NCBI RefSeq assembly: GCF_030272615.1
Contig: NC_081413.1
Location: 332,294,302 to 332,358,301 of the forward strand
Direction: 5' to 3'
Length of the DNA: 64,000 nt
From: Cryptomeria japonica
Taxonomy: Eukaryota; Streptophyta; Pinopsida; Cupressales; Cupressaceae
Below the pieces are notes generated by a model. It saw only the letters and a list, made by a program, of their open reading frames with translations. It did not search any database and was not told where the DNA came from. Within the stretch, counting starts at the first letter, position 1, and the number at the start of each line of letters is the position of its first letter. The translations under genes were made by a program, and so were the position numbers. Of this stretch, positions 20,231 through 31,828 are shown piece after piece.

Positions 20231-21396
20231 TGTGTGTGTGAAAAAGTGGAATAAGTTTGCAAGCTGCAAGACACAACACTTCAGTTAAGTCATTACATGT
20301 ATGGTTAGACAGATATAAGCATGAATATGAAAATCATAACAAATCGACTAATTACCTTCTAAAAGATGCGAGTATAAGATTGCTCTTAGATTTGTATAAG
20401 CAATACCAGTGACTAGACTACACCAAGACAAAGGTTTTAATCTACATTAGCATGATATTAAGCTAAATGGATGCAAGATTATGCTAGATGGATGAATAGT
20501 AAGCTATATGAATTCAATCAATCATGAAAATATGCAAAAAGAAATTAAACTAAGATGCAATAATCTCAAAAAGCAAGCACAAAAAATCTTCAATGACTCT
20601 AGAGAAAAAACTGTATAATAACAATAAATCTCCAAGGTGTTTTGAATGAGAGAGGAAGGCTGAATTTATAAAGATTCACAAGAGAGACCAAGAAAGAACA
20701 CAATTTAGGATTAATTGAAATAATTAAGAAATTAGATTCAGTTAACCTTGAGATAGATTCCAATTATAGTTTAATTGAAATGCATTCAAATTATAAGTTT
20801 GAGTTTGCATTGGAGATAGAATTAAATTAATTCCATGCACTTGAGATAAAAATAGGTAATTCCATGCAATTATTTGATTTATTCAAGAAAAGAGTTTTTT
20901 CAATGCAACTGAACTTCTTTTCTCAAAAGCTTTGAGTTCCAACTGTAGAGATTGATTAAATTCATTTAATTGCTTTTCTAATTTCAAGTTCTCTCAATTT
21001 AGAAGAAGAAATAATATCTCAAGTTTGATTTATCTTTCAATTCAATTATTTTATTTTATTTTCAATTTAACTCTTGCTTTGTGATTAATTCCTCTTTTGT
21101 AATAAATTAATTCATTTTTTTAATGATTAAACGGCAAATTTATTAATTAATTAAATATGCTAAGATATTTAATAAATTAAAATAATATTATTGATCAAAA
21201 TGATATTCTTGGAATGATTCAATTAATTAAATAAATATTTAATTAATATTGAGTAATTGATTTGCCATGTAATATTTGATGATTGAAGAATTAATTATGT
21301 GCTCAAGATTGATTTAATTGCCTTTGGTTAGGACCTTGGTGATGTTGTCGAGATTAGGGGCCCATGGTTTAGATGACCATTTTTTAGGGTATTACA
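20231..21396 (-). repeat. Gypsy-1 5' LTR
   Basis: On the minus strand it would begin TGTAATACCCTAAAAAATGG (at 21396) and end in CACACACACA (at 20231) next to the primer site, giving TG...CA ends and 1166 bp. A TATA-like TTTATAAATTC on the minus strand is near 20665. Its U3 part is strongly AT-rich with AATTAATTAAATAAAT modules, like the Gypsy-2 LTR. The partner LTR is not in the window, so the borders rest on the TG/CA ends, the primer site and the change of sequence type at 21397. Confidence 0.7.
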
Positions 21397-22495
21397 GGAG
21401 TAACCTTGCTAAAGGATTTAAACTCAAGTTAATGAGCCACTCGGTCGAGGGATTTACAATATCAGGCATGTTAGGACCTACCCTATTAAGGGATTTGTAT
21501 ATTGTTGTAACTGTTAGGAAACAATAGGAAAATGATCTAATCATTGCACTCTTCGATTGCTAGTACTAGTCTATTTTAGCTCCAATTTGCTTCACACATG
21601 CAGACATCTCAATCTGGTTCGGCACACTCTCCTTCTCTGATCACCGACACAATCTCTTCTCAAACTCGACCTAAATACACTTTTCAATTAGGTCGGTTAC
21701 ATAACCCTAACAACATTCAAAATACATTGAATTTACATCATAGATGATATCAGATCATTACAAATCATTACAGTTCATCATACAGATCATTACAACAAAT
21801 TTTAAGACAATTACAATCATTGAATGATCATAACACATCACTGCACATCGATCTGATAAGTTGTCAAACCCTTATCACATTCTGCTAAGCACTTCATTGT
21901 TTCCCAAGATATCTAATCCTTGTACATGTTTAAATGCAATCTTATCATCACACACAGTTTCTGACACATCATCACTAAATAATGAACGTGATAAGATTCA
22001 TCGCCAAACCATAAATCATTACAGGTTAAAGATCTTGACACTGGTTCTCAAACCCTGCACTGAATATACAATAATCAATTACAAACATGACTTCCGGTTC
22101 TCCAAACATAATGCGGTTCCAATCATAGACTCATTATAATGTCATAAGCATACATTCCAAACCACAACTCCTAACTCAACATAGATCTCTACCGCAACCA
22201 TCTCCATCTTTGTTCTTGCTTACCGGTTGATTGCAACTTAGCAGTTTTGTTGTCCAACTCAATTCATTACTGGTTAGGCTATATTGGTAGACTTAGATAA
22301 CTTAGATGACATACCAAACATAAAAAAACATGGTTTCCATCAATGACAACACAAATAAGTGATCATAAAGCATCATATCACAATTATATCATCACCAACA
22401 GTCCATCAATATATCATCACCAACAGTCCATCAATCTCCTCATATAAACACCATCCTTTACCGGTACATCATCATCTCCATCAGTTATGCCAACA
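21397..22495 (-). mobile_element. Fragment of a copia LTR
   Basis: The right end, read on the minus strand, starts TGTTGGCATAACTGATGG, matching the TGTTGGCAT start of the other copia LTRs in the window. The left part has the same CCTTGCTAAAGGATTT and CCCTATTAAGGG type units. It is cut on the left by Gypsy-1, which therefore inserted into it. It in turn interrupts the ORF-family copy beginning at 22496. No coding sequence remains. Confidence 0.65.
22385..22434. repeat. 25-bp direct repeat, two copies
   Basis: TATATCATCACCAACAGTCC with its following five bases is perfectly duplicated in tandem within the copia LTR fragment. Confidence 0.9.
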
Positions 22496-24260
22496 TCTTG
22501 GAGAAGTTGCATGGTCATAATCAGAGTGTTACCAGGCAGTTTGTGAAGGGTTGGAAGGATGGGAAGGTGAATCTATTTGGTAGGGTTACAAAGACTAATG
22601 AAAAGATTATTGTTGAAGTGACGGGCATGTCCATGGAGGGGATAAAATTTTACAAAGAAAAATCTCTGATGTCGTGAAACAATTCCCCAAGAAAGATAAG
22701 GAGCGTGAGCGCCTGGTGAAATTGAACAAGACCCATTTTGAGCAACATCAAATTAAGGCCATTTGGAGGAGGCTCTTGAGGGCGATTATGGAGTTTTTCA
22801 CTTTGGATGGCAGGTTCACCAAAATCTATGGATATCATTTTGTGCTCCTTAACAATTTTTGCCACAATGAGAAAATTTATTTTCTGTTTTATCTGATGTC
22901 TTCATTGAATGCTAGTATTTATTATTTTAAGGATAATCCCCATGTTAATCAGGTTTTGCACCAAGGATTAATTTCTCTTATCTACGAGCATTTGAAGGTT
23001 AGGGATTCTTAAAACCCTAGCAAGCCCTCTCCCATTATTGCAGAAGAGATTGATGATAGTGAGGATTCAGAGTCGGAGGGTTAGGATACGGATAACTATG
23101 ATGGGTATTTCCTCCCCCACACCAACAAAAAGGCTAAAAATGGGCTTAAGCTGGTTGCTTCGGGTGTTAGTAAGGGGTCCCCTGATGTAGGTGGAGAGGG
23201 TATGAGTAAATGACCTAAGGGGAAAGCTCGAAAGACCACTTTGAGGGTTTTGTACAGCTCTGGTGATCAGGATTCCCCAGATAAAACTCAGAATGTTGAG
23301 GCATCTTCTTCCTCCCATGGTTTGAAACACAATTCATAGGAGTCGGTGGTTTTACTTCACGGGACTTTCATCCTAAACATGAGATCTTGTTTGATGTGTT
23401 GAAAATTGACAAGATCATCTCTCTAGAGGTTTTCCGTCTTTTCAGGTGGGTGTTTTATGAGATTAAGAATATTAATCTCAAGCAGTGGTCTTTATCTTCC
23501 AAGATGGAATTTATGCAAGCCAATGTGAGTGTTGGGGACAAGTTGTATGTTGTTGTTGGTGCTCATTCTCTTAATACTAGTAAGGAGGTGGTTGAGGGCG
23601 ATTCAGTGGATGCTCTATGGACTGAAAGTGAAAAGCAAGTTATGACTGATTGTATGGCTAAAAATATGGAAGCCACCCAAAAAAAGAAGGATATTTGTGG
23701 TAAAAAATTTATGGATGTTGCGGCTAGGATTGCCAAATGCGAGTCTACCCAACGAGGCATCATGGAGAGAAGTCATAATATTGTTAAGGTCTCTACTGAA
23801 ACTATGTCTACCATGGTCAGCAAGTTAGAGAAATCTCATATGGAAAGGACTATTGTGGATTTGGATAAAGAATTAGTGGTTGTTGGTGCTGAAGAGTTGG
23901 GTCCTCCAGGTAAACGTACTCGTACTAGCCTGAAAGAAAAAAGAAAAAAAAACACTAAAGTGCCCCAGGATATTCTGGAATTGAAGAATGTTGCCAAGAA
24001 GATGTATCAGCTAAGTGTTGATGTTGCTGAGAATCTTAAAAAGTTGGGTTGATTTTTTGTTTCTGTTGTTGTGTCGGTGTTGGTTGTTTGTTGGCTTTTT
24101 GTTGTCTTAGCAGGCTGGCTGGTCTTTTTTGGTTGTATTTGTTGTCTATCAGTCCTGTGGGGTTTTGTTTGATGGTTTTATTTTGTTTGGGCTTTAAATG
24201 ATTTATCTTATGTAATATTGATGTAAAGGGTTTCGGGTCCCTTCAAAACCTATTTTTTCC
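22496..24260 (+). pseudogene. Unrecognised ORF family, copy 1
   Basis: I do not recognise this gene. It is homologous throughout to 41255-43125. Shared blocks: an N-terminal FVKxWKxGKxNLFG and MSMEGxKFYxxK; a central FFTLDGRFTKIYGYHFVLLN, then LHQGLISLIYEHLK (22674-23012); an acidic linker; then FRLFRWVFYEIKNINLKQ and a long Lys/Glu-rich helix with MERSHNIVKVSTETMSTMVSKLEK, ending ILELKNVAKKMYQLSVDVAENLKKLG before TGA at 24050. Several frameshifts and stops separate the blocks. The 3' tail GTAAAGGGTTTCGGGTCCCT (24224-24243) and the AATAAAAAAC that follows recur in copy 2. The 5' end is cut by the copia LTR. Two dispersed copies with a shared tail suggest retroposition (inference). Confidence 0.6.
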
Positions 24261-25929
24261 ATAATAAAAAACAACAAACCTAGAATGAACTCCATTCTAG
24301 ACTCACCTTTCTATATGGCATTAGCTAATTCCTGACAAGAATAGTAAGGTATATATCACATATAAATTCCTGCAAAGGAATGTCTTGGAAATCCATCAAA
24401 CCATTTTCAATCCTTCTCAGATAATAACATAACAAAAAATCTTATCCACGTCTCTTTATCTTTAGAGTAAACATTCTTGATAAATTTTGAAAATACCTCA
24501 CATGTGTGTTTTGTTCATGAATGTCATACCCATCAAATTTGGGAAACTAGTTTACTACATTGGTATGTATAGTTTCATTTCATAATCAACTTGAGAGATG
24601 TCTAGTTGTTTGTAAATAGTGTCTAGGGAAATGATAGTGATCTAGAAAAAATTCGAGAGAGCTCATACAGCGTTGGCGCAAGTAATGGAAAATATAAAAA
24701 ATCTAATTTTCTGGTATTCTCTTTGTTTTAGTAAATTGCATTTTTTGAGGCCTTCAAAGAAGAATTTGGGATCAAAACTATTGCCAGTCCCTTGGAGATA
24801 TTTCCAACAATATAAGCAGCTCCATGTTTTGAGCATTGGGCGAAAAGTTATGGCCTTGCGAAGTTGGAGTAATAAAATATATACTTTTTTGATAATTTTT
24901 TATTTTATTGTAACAAGGATTATCAAAATTGCTCATTTTGAATTCCAAAGCATTTTTCATGACACTTAGAATCTTTTGAAAACTATATAAATTGAATAAA
25001 CTACCTTATGAATTCCATACATATCTCTACAAGTTTGTTGTAAAAGGTCTACAATACTGCAGATTGCACGCCAGGTATTGTAATTTGAATCTATAATTTA
25101 GATCAGATAGGGTACTAAAAAAAATTGTTTTTACCGATAGTGAGGTCAGCAATGGATTTTGGACTTGACTCAAGCAACTTGATATGATCATCCATTTCTT
25201 TATGATCCCTACTAAGTTCAAAAATAGCATGCATGTTTGTCTATAAATTTTGAGAACAAATTAGGAATAAAGTATGACTATGAGAGCTAGAATAACATGT
25301 ATTAATATACTAATCTGAATCATATTCATTATCATAGCATCTATGACATGTATTATAATAATATGAGTATAAGGCATAAGCTATAGAACCATCTTCATAT
25401 TGGAATTTAATGGCTACAAATTTATAATTAGCTAAAATATAATTGCACCTTGATTAAAAAAGTCTTTTCTTTGCACAACAAACTTTCTATCATGAGAAGA
25501 AGAGAGGAAACAACTTTATGTACCTTCACCCACTATCGCACCAATATGAGAGGGCATTTTTTGCATCAACAATAGACATGCACCATTACTAGAAACATTG
25601 ATCTCATAATAATAGAGTGACAAACTCAAAATGAAGAAATCCTTGAAGTAGCTAATGTAAGATGACTAGAAAGTAATTTTGAGTTCATTTTGATTGTAGT
25701 TATCAAATTTATTTGAAAACAATTAAAATCTCTAGTTGATATCTCTCAATTTACCAAGCCCGACAACTTCAATGATTGTATTACGTAGGTCTTCAAAGTA
25801 AACTTCAAACTAGCATATCCTTGACAATGACATAATTTTTTAATGTGATTTGAAGAGATGTCAACTTCAATAAATAATAAACTTTAAATTTAATACAACT
25901 AACAATAGTTGTAACACAAACCGTTTTAA
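24261..25929. other. AT-rich stretch without a supportable gene
   Basis: No credible ORF. On the minus strand 24300-24560 reads weakly like a decayed gag (FDGYDIHEQNTHVRYFQNL and similar), too poor to call. A segment at about 25770-25840 (GTAGGTCTTCAAAGTAAACTTC) resembles 43140-43200, so it may be another old repeat. Confidence 0.35.
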
Positions 25930-25989
25930 TAGTTTGAAACGGGAGAAGGCGGGAATTTGTCTGCAACTATGATCATTGGTAGTCCGCAG

Positions 25990-26423
25990 GTGTGTGGCTG
26001 CATCCTGGACATGAAGGAGAAAGGACAACAAAAAGCCATGAAGGAGGCACATATTTTCAATATGGGGACCCACAAGAGTGTGGGGTCCCCAATGATCTAG
26101 GTAGGAATGTTGGGCCATGTGGTGGTCCATGGTCGGGAGGTATTTGAAGGGAATTGTCACAGCCTTGGTCCTCCCTTTTTGGGTTTAAACCAAGTGAAAA
26201 ATTGGTATTCCCTCAAGTTAGTAACATCTGATCTGACTTCTAGAAGGTATGCTATTTCTATCCCTAATTTGGTGATTGAACATAATATCTCCTTGATAGT
26301 CCTTTCACTAGTTGGTAAGTTTATGGGACCCATACCCAATATTAATCTGGTTAGGGCTTTTGCTAAAAATAAATGGCAATTGAAAGGACAGATTGAGATC
26401 ACAACTATGTTGAAGGGTTTCTT
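25990..26423 (+). pseudogene. LINE ORF1, first part (DUF4283)
   Basis: The reading at 26107-26423 has NWYSLKLVTSDLTSRRYAI, IPNINLVRAFAKNKWQLKG and IEITTMLKGFF. This is the start of the DUF4283 pattern of plant LINE ORF1 proteins, which bind RNA in the element particle. The upstream start is unclear. It is broken after GFF by the LTR element, where the normal frame gives way to FVRPNMES encoded by the LTR. Confidence 0.75.
26419..26423. repeat. Target site duplication, left copy (TTCTT)
   Basis: TTCTT precedes the LTR start TGTTAGGCCC and is repeated exactly at 34332-34336. Confidence 0.95.
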
Positions 26424-27593
26424 TGTTAGGCCCAATATGGAAAGCTAATGTACTGAGAGGGGAGGGGTGAATCAGTACTTCAAATCCTTTCTTCAACAAT
26501 AACTTTACTGTTATGCATAAACCAAAAACTGCTGTAACATAATATAATGCTAAAACAAATAAATGATAATCATACATGATTCACTCCATAACACATATAT
26601 TTTGGTTACACAGAAACTCTTGGTTAGAGAGAAAAATTGCGGTGGGGATGACACCCACAACTTCACTACTGCAATAATAAAGGTTGCTCGGTTAGAGCTA
26701 CAAGTTCAGCTATTTCTGATAGCTTACCCTGTTAGGAGTATCAAGATCATTAGATCTACCTTGCTAAAGGATTTTACAACACTTATTCTAAATGTTGCAC
26801 CTGGTTAAAGGCTTTACAATTTATAGACTTTGTTAGAGTCTTTTACCCTGTTAAAGGTTTCTCTTACAACTCAAAATATTACAATAAAATCTTTACAAAT
26901 ATCTGCAACTTCACATCTGAAATGTTATAGCAGATTCTATGTGCTCAAAATGAGATTACCTTGCTTATAGCATACCTTGGTAATCCATAAAGTAACTCGG
27001 TAAACCCTTCTATTTACTCTGTTCCTTGACTATTCTCTGAAATCCTTCTCGGTGACCTCTGTGTCTCTGAACACTCACAATACTCAGTGCTTCCTTATCT
27101 ATCACACATGTCTTGCTTCATATATCCCTTTATCTGATCCCAATTCATGTTGTATAAATAGATCTCTTATGTCGGTGATCTGGTTCATTGCTTCGATCTT
27201 ACAAACATGATTTATCGAATGAATAACCATACAATATATTTCATTGGATAGATGACCTCAAGATCATACAAAATATTTAAGTGCAATTTCCAATGTGATA
27301 ACGGTTCTTTGTTCCTTGATCTTGTAACACGTTTCCCATGTGTGTCTAGGTTCAATGAATCTGGTAACACGTTTCACTCAGTGTGTGTTAACTCGGTATA
27401 TCATTTTTGCTGCTCGGTAGACACATTAGTGATACTCGGTAGATAGCTTGGTGTATACTAGGCTCTGTGACTACTTTCTTCTCTAACCGACTGCTCTGTG
27501 CTTACAGACTAAATATTTCGGTAGTAGTAACCGACTAGAGTATATAGAATGACTTTGGACATAAAACTAATGGCAACTTAGTAAGTAGTAACA
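26424..27593 (-). repeat. Pol-less element, 3' LTR (left)
   Basis: Plus-strand text from TGTTAGGCCC to AGTAGTAACA matches 33163-34331 nearly throughout. It contains units such as CCTTGCTAAAGG and CCCTGTTAAAGG, the inverted equivalent of CTAACAAGG units in the copia LTRs, and GGGGAGGGGTGAAT, the inverted equivalent of their ATTCACCCC motif. Confidence 0.93.
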
Positions 27594-27872
27594 ATCTCCC
27601 CTTTTGACATTAGTTGAGATGTTTGACAAAACTTCTTTCAAAGTCATAACTCAAAAAACTATACTTACAAAATTTGACTAATCAAATAGTACATACATTT
27701 GTCAATAAAATAGTATATTCAGATATACTCCCCTTATCAATATACTGTACAAAACTCTGATTATGCATGCGTTGTGATCAATATTTTGTATTAACTGCTT
27801 GGTTCACTGCTCCCCCTATCAAAATTATCTTATATACACTATATACTCCCCCTTTTTGACAAACATCAAAAC
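27594..27872 (-). promoter_or_regulatory. Pol-less element polypurine tract, doubled
   Basis: Minus strand: AAAAGGGGAGAT abuts the 3' LTR (27594-27605). A second tract, GTCAAAAAGGGGGAGT (27845-27860), lies about 240 bases upstream and directly follows the end of ORF2. The same pair occurs in Copia-1 and Copia-2. Between them is AT-rich non-coding sequence. Confidence 0.8.
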
Positions 27873-30800
27873 TTAGTTACCATTCGGTGGAGGCAACTGA
27901 TCAAAAATGGATTTATACTTTGTCCTTGCATCGGTGAAAGCGGTAGAGAGGGCATCCTTGACACTATCCATGAGTGAATTCTGAGTTGTAATGTCAGCTA
28001 ACAGTGAAATTAGTCCATCTAAGGTGCTTCCCTCTGGCTGAGTGGATAGGGAGGTAGCCTTGTTGATCTTCTCTTGGACAGAGGACAAGTGTGGAATGAA
28101 TAAGGTTTGAAGAGTCATAATGTCCATCCTGATTTGGTGCTCTTCATTCCTAAGTTCCAATTGTTGAGCCATGAGCTTTTGTAACTTTGTATAGAAATGT
28201 TGAATAGAATTTGGCTCAGTGATCAACTTATTTGAGAGATCGGTTATCTCTTTATCAATCACTTCAATTTTATTTTTGATATCTTTAATGAATAAAGAGA
28301 ATGTAAAGAGTTTCTAAAATAAATAAAGAATATGCTTGAGTTGAGGGGACAACTCAGCAATAAATTTGACAAGTTTTACTTTGCCAATAGCAATGGATAT
28401 CTATACCTCTTCAATCATTTTAGCAGTGAGCTCTTTGTCCTTCAATTTGCTCAAATATTCAGATGCGTCTACTCCAGATGTCTCTATTTTAGTTAGGAGT
28501 TCATCTAGTTGAATATGGATGGCTGCATCTTTTGTCACTGTAGCTTCAGGTAGCATATCTGTTAATAGTGCTTTCACCTTCTAAAGTACTATGTTTTTCT
28601 TTTGAATAGCCATTTGTTTTTCCTGTTCTGCTTTAGCTTTGCATAGTTCACTGAATTCAATGAGTGCTTTCCCTTTTAATTTGGATATGTCTACATTTGG
28701 CAACACTATTGGTTTTGACAAATCTAATTTAAAACTGTGCTTTTTCATTTTCTTTTCTTTAGCTTTCACCGGTTGAACTAATACAATGGCTTGGGAGGCT
28801 TGTTGACTCTCGGTAGGTTGCTCGGTAGAGTCAACACTTTTGTCAATTTCTTGAACCTCTAATGTAGCCTTCGGTGAATCCTTGCTCGGGGTCTCAGTTG
28901 TAATAGTTTCAGTGCTAGAAGGAGCTTGAGAAGTTTGTTCCCCAGTGGTTTGAGAAGTAGCTTCTTCTTCTGTAGACTTGTCACCCTCTATTCCTTTTTC
29001 AGTATCCTGAGGGGCCTCGGTTGAAACAGGCTGAGTGACTGGAGGATAGGGCTGAACTTGTTCCAAAACTGACTCACTGGATACCAGTTTGGCATATGCA
29101 TTCCCTTCTATCATTTCCTATTCTTGTGCCTCGGTGTCCATGATATCCTCATCAATTTGTATAGTGTCAGCAAGGTCTTGCTCGGTGATATCAGGATCTT
29201 GTTCGGTGACATCAACTATTTCAACTTCAACTTGCTCACCAGCATTCTTGATTTGAAAGATTTCCTGCCACTTTTCTTTGGTCTCATTCTCTACATCCAA
29301 ATAAAGGCCATTCATCAATTTCAAGGCTCTTTGCTTGACTAGGAAGTTTGTGTGGTAGTTTTTCAGATGTTCATTTATCTCATCTACCGACATGTCTAAG
29401 AAGAGATGTACCAGACTTCTTTCTCTCATCTATTTCTCTAAGTCCATAGCATACTTCCACCTGTTATCAATATGCAAATACAACTCTTTTGGAAGAGAAT
29501 TAGATACTTCCAATGGGACCAATCGGAATTTCAGAAGTGTGGAGATGACATCTTCTTCTATTTGTCTCTTTTCATCATCATTTCTGGATTCATACTTAAC
29601 ATATCTAAATGATCCAAATCCACCATATTGTTTCAGATTTGCACAAAAATTATCAACAGTATGTACATCTTCCTTTTTACTCTTGACAATCTGAAATTTA
29701 CTTTTGTCTTCAGATTCGGTGTCACTAGACTCTTTAGTCAAAATGAGTCTTCGAGTAGATTTCTTATAAGCTTTTGTTACCTTTGGTGTGGCAACATTCT
29801 TTGGTTTCTTACTCGGTGACGCTGCAAATGATCTTGTGTTTGGGCGCTTTACTGAAGGAGTCGATGATACCTTTGATGTATCTTGTTTCTTCCTTTTCAA
29901 AACTTTCCCTTTAGGCAACTCGGTGCTCAATGTAATAGCTGCCTCTTGGGCTTCAGATTGCTCCTTGGTGATGACTAGAGTGCCCTTGATAGGTGTGGAG
30001 GAAGAACCTTCTCCAGATTTTTCGGTTAATGCCTTGATCATTTTTGCTGCTTTTCTTGTAGCCTTGGGTACTACAATACTCATCTTAACTTTCTCTTTAA
30101 CTTCTTCATATGTACCGCATCTCAGCTCGATAGCATGCCTTGGTAATGTAAGAAAGGCATCTATCTACTATTATGTGATTTCAAAATCAATCTCATAACT
30201 CATAGGTGGCAAAGATTGAGTTCTCGGTTCCACAACATTGACATAGCAATAGTCGGTGTCTACTTCAAAGCATATGTCATCCTTGTATTTCTCTACTAAC
30301 TAGGGTGGAATTCTATATCTGTTATGCATCTTTTCCTGAAACTTTCTAAAGTAATCATCCATAATATCATTAAAGTTATCACCTAGCCATTTGATGAAGT
30401 CATTGATTTGATGGGTGATTGGTCGGTGTAGCTCCCAAACTACATTACCGACTGATGGAAAGAATTTCTCAAAATAGAAAAACATGCATACCAAAAGTGA
30501 TCCAAACTTCAGTGTGTTTGCCGAGTGTTTTTCTTTGGCTTCCTTATGGTGTTTAGATTCTCAAATAGGTTTTTCAACAATACTTTGCATAGATCAATTT
30601 TCATTCCTTTCTTCACAATTTTATATGCTAAATCAACTACTGCACAGGGTACACTATTTTCCATTGCTGATTGAAAGAAACAATAACCTATGACTCTAAT
30701 TGCAAACTTCAGCTCTGCATCTGTGACATTGTTCAGTTTCAGTCCTCTGCAATCAGATTCAACTCCGGTTAAAGTGATCAATTCCTTTTGTGATATCATT

Positions 30801-31243
30801 TTTTGAGCTCGGGCATGATCAGAAATAGGGTAACCGGTGATCAAATGGATGATTTCCTTGGTGATTTTGAATGGTTGCTCCTCTAACCACATGAAATCAT
30901 CATGAACTCTACTCAGAACAAACTTGACCCATTGGGGTTTGAAGACACGGGGATAGGTTAGGGCTTCGGTCAATCCCTTGATCTTAATGTGTTCATACTT
31001 GCTATCCAATTTCCCATCGGTACACAATTCATCATATGTGTCCTTGATCTCAACATGACCTAGTTCCTCAACATGACACTTAGTGAAGAATCTGACATCC
31101 TCAACTAGTAAAACCTTATCCAGAATGAGTGAAAATGCAGTTTTATCATCCGGTTCAGATGCTACTTTGGGAGTTAGAGAGTATTTCAGTGAGGGCTTTT
31201 CAATATTCTCAACAACAACGGACTTCTTGATCTTAGGTGCCAT
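27873..31243 (-). pseudogene. Pol-less element ORF2, long protein of unknown function
   Basis: I do not recognise this protein. Its start is MAPKIKKSVVVENIEK at 31243. The first 240 residues form a folded-looking domain (KPQWVKFVLSRVHDDFMWLEE, KEIIHLITGYPISDHARAQK, KFAIRVIGYCFFQSAMENSV, DLAYKIVKKGMKIDLCKVLL). A frameshift near 30500 follows. From 30494 to 27873 everything lies in one frame with a few stops: VPKATRKAAKMIKALTEKSG, a basic KKPKNVATPKVTKAYKKS stretch, DMSVDEINEHLKNYHTNFL, a Thr/Ser/Glu/Gln-rich low-complexity part, and a C-terminal helix (VIDKEITDLSNKL, LRNEEHQIRMDIMTLQTL). About 1120 codons in all. Domain 1 recalls plant transposon-associated ORFs in layout only. Confidence 0.65.
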
Positions 31244-31828
31244 TGCAGATTTCAGATAAATACTAACAAAATATTCTTAGGGTTTGAATACTTTTAAATG
31301 GCAAACGCTTTCCACTTAACAGATATTCACAACTGATATGATCGGTAAACTTTCTTAACAATGCATTGTGATCGATATAAATACCTTGAATTTAATTTCG
31401 GAGGAGGTCTGATCGCCTTTGAATCACTTTTCTCTGCTCTCTGAAAACTTGGTAAGTGTAAAATGACCGCGCAAAAGCTTTAAGTACACAACTTTACCTT
31501 ATCGAGCTCTATGCAGTTAGGTAAGAAAACATTAAATGCACTTGATACCACTTCCTTTTTATGCTTATACCGAGTATCCAGACTTCCTGTATTTACCGAC
31601 TAGACAGGCTTCCAAAAGACTTGATAAAAAATTTCAAATTTGCTAATGCATCTTTAGTTATGCAGATTTTGAATTAAGTACATGATAAAATAGGAACTTT
31701 TAAGATTTAACCTTTGAGAGAATGCAGTCCCTTCATACCTTCACCGATTAATTTGGAATAGGTGCACCTAACTCAGTAGATAAGGTGCTTTCTTCATTTG
31801 ACACAATTTCCTTCTTTTTACAAATCAT
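31244..31828 (-). other. Region between the two ORFs of the pol-less element
   Basis: No gene seen. The sequence is AT-rich with a few CCGAGT or TCGGTA words like those in the LTRs. It could hold an intron or an internal leader for ORF2. Confidence 0.4.

Larger units (their letters stand above)
1..21396 (-). mobile_element. Gypsy-1: Ty3/gypsy retrotransposon, Tat/Ogre-like, left end outside window
   Basis: A minus-strand Ty3/gypsy element. Reading right to left: LTR (20231-21396), primer site, 2-kb leader, gag, protease, spacer, RT, RNase H, second RNase H, integrase. An antisense PMD gene relic follows downstream of the integrase. The order PR-RT-RH-aRH-IN with a second RNase H is known for the Tat/Ogre lineage of plant gypsy elements. 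Copia-1 interrupts the integrase at 4021-11613. Without that insertion the visible part is about 13.8 kb, long even for this lineage. I found no LTR between the integrase and position 1, so I infer that the 3' LTR lies left of the window. That the PMD segment belongs to this element is inference from its position. Gag, protease and RT-integrase stand in three different frames, so this copy is not functional. Confidence 0.8.

Noticed and set aside
21318-22139. Short ORFs at 21318-21527 and 21861-22139
   Set aside because: They lie in LTR sequence and have no recognisable motif.
23387-24052. A functional host gene in the 221-codon ORF
   Set aside because: It is the C-terminal piece of a broken repeated family. 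Upstream parts are out of frame and its start is internal.
24300-24560. Minus-strand gag-like text
   Set aside because: A few residues recall gypsy Gag, but stops are frequent and no diagnostic block is present.
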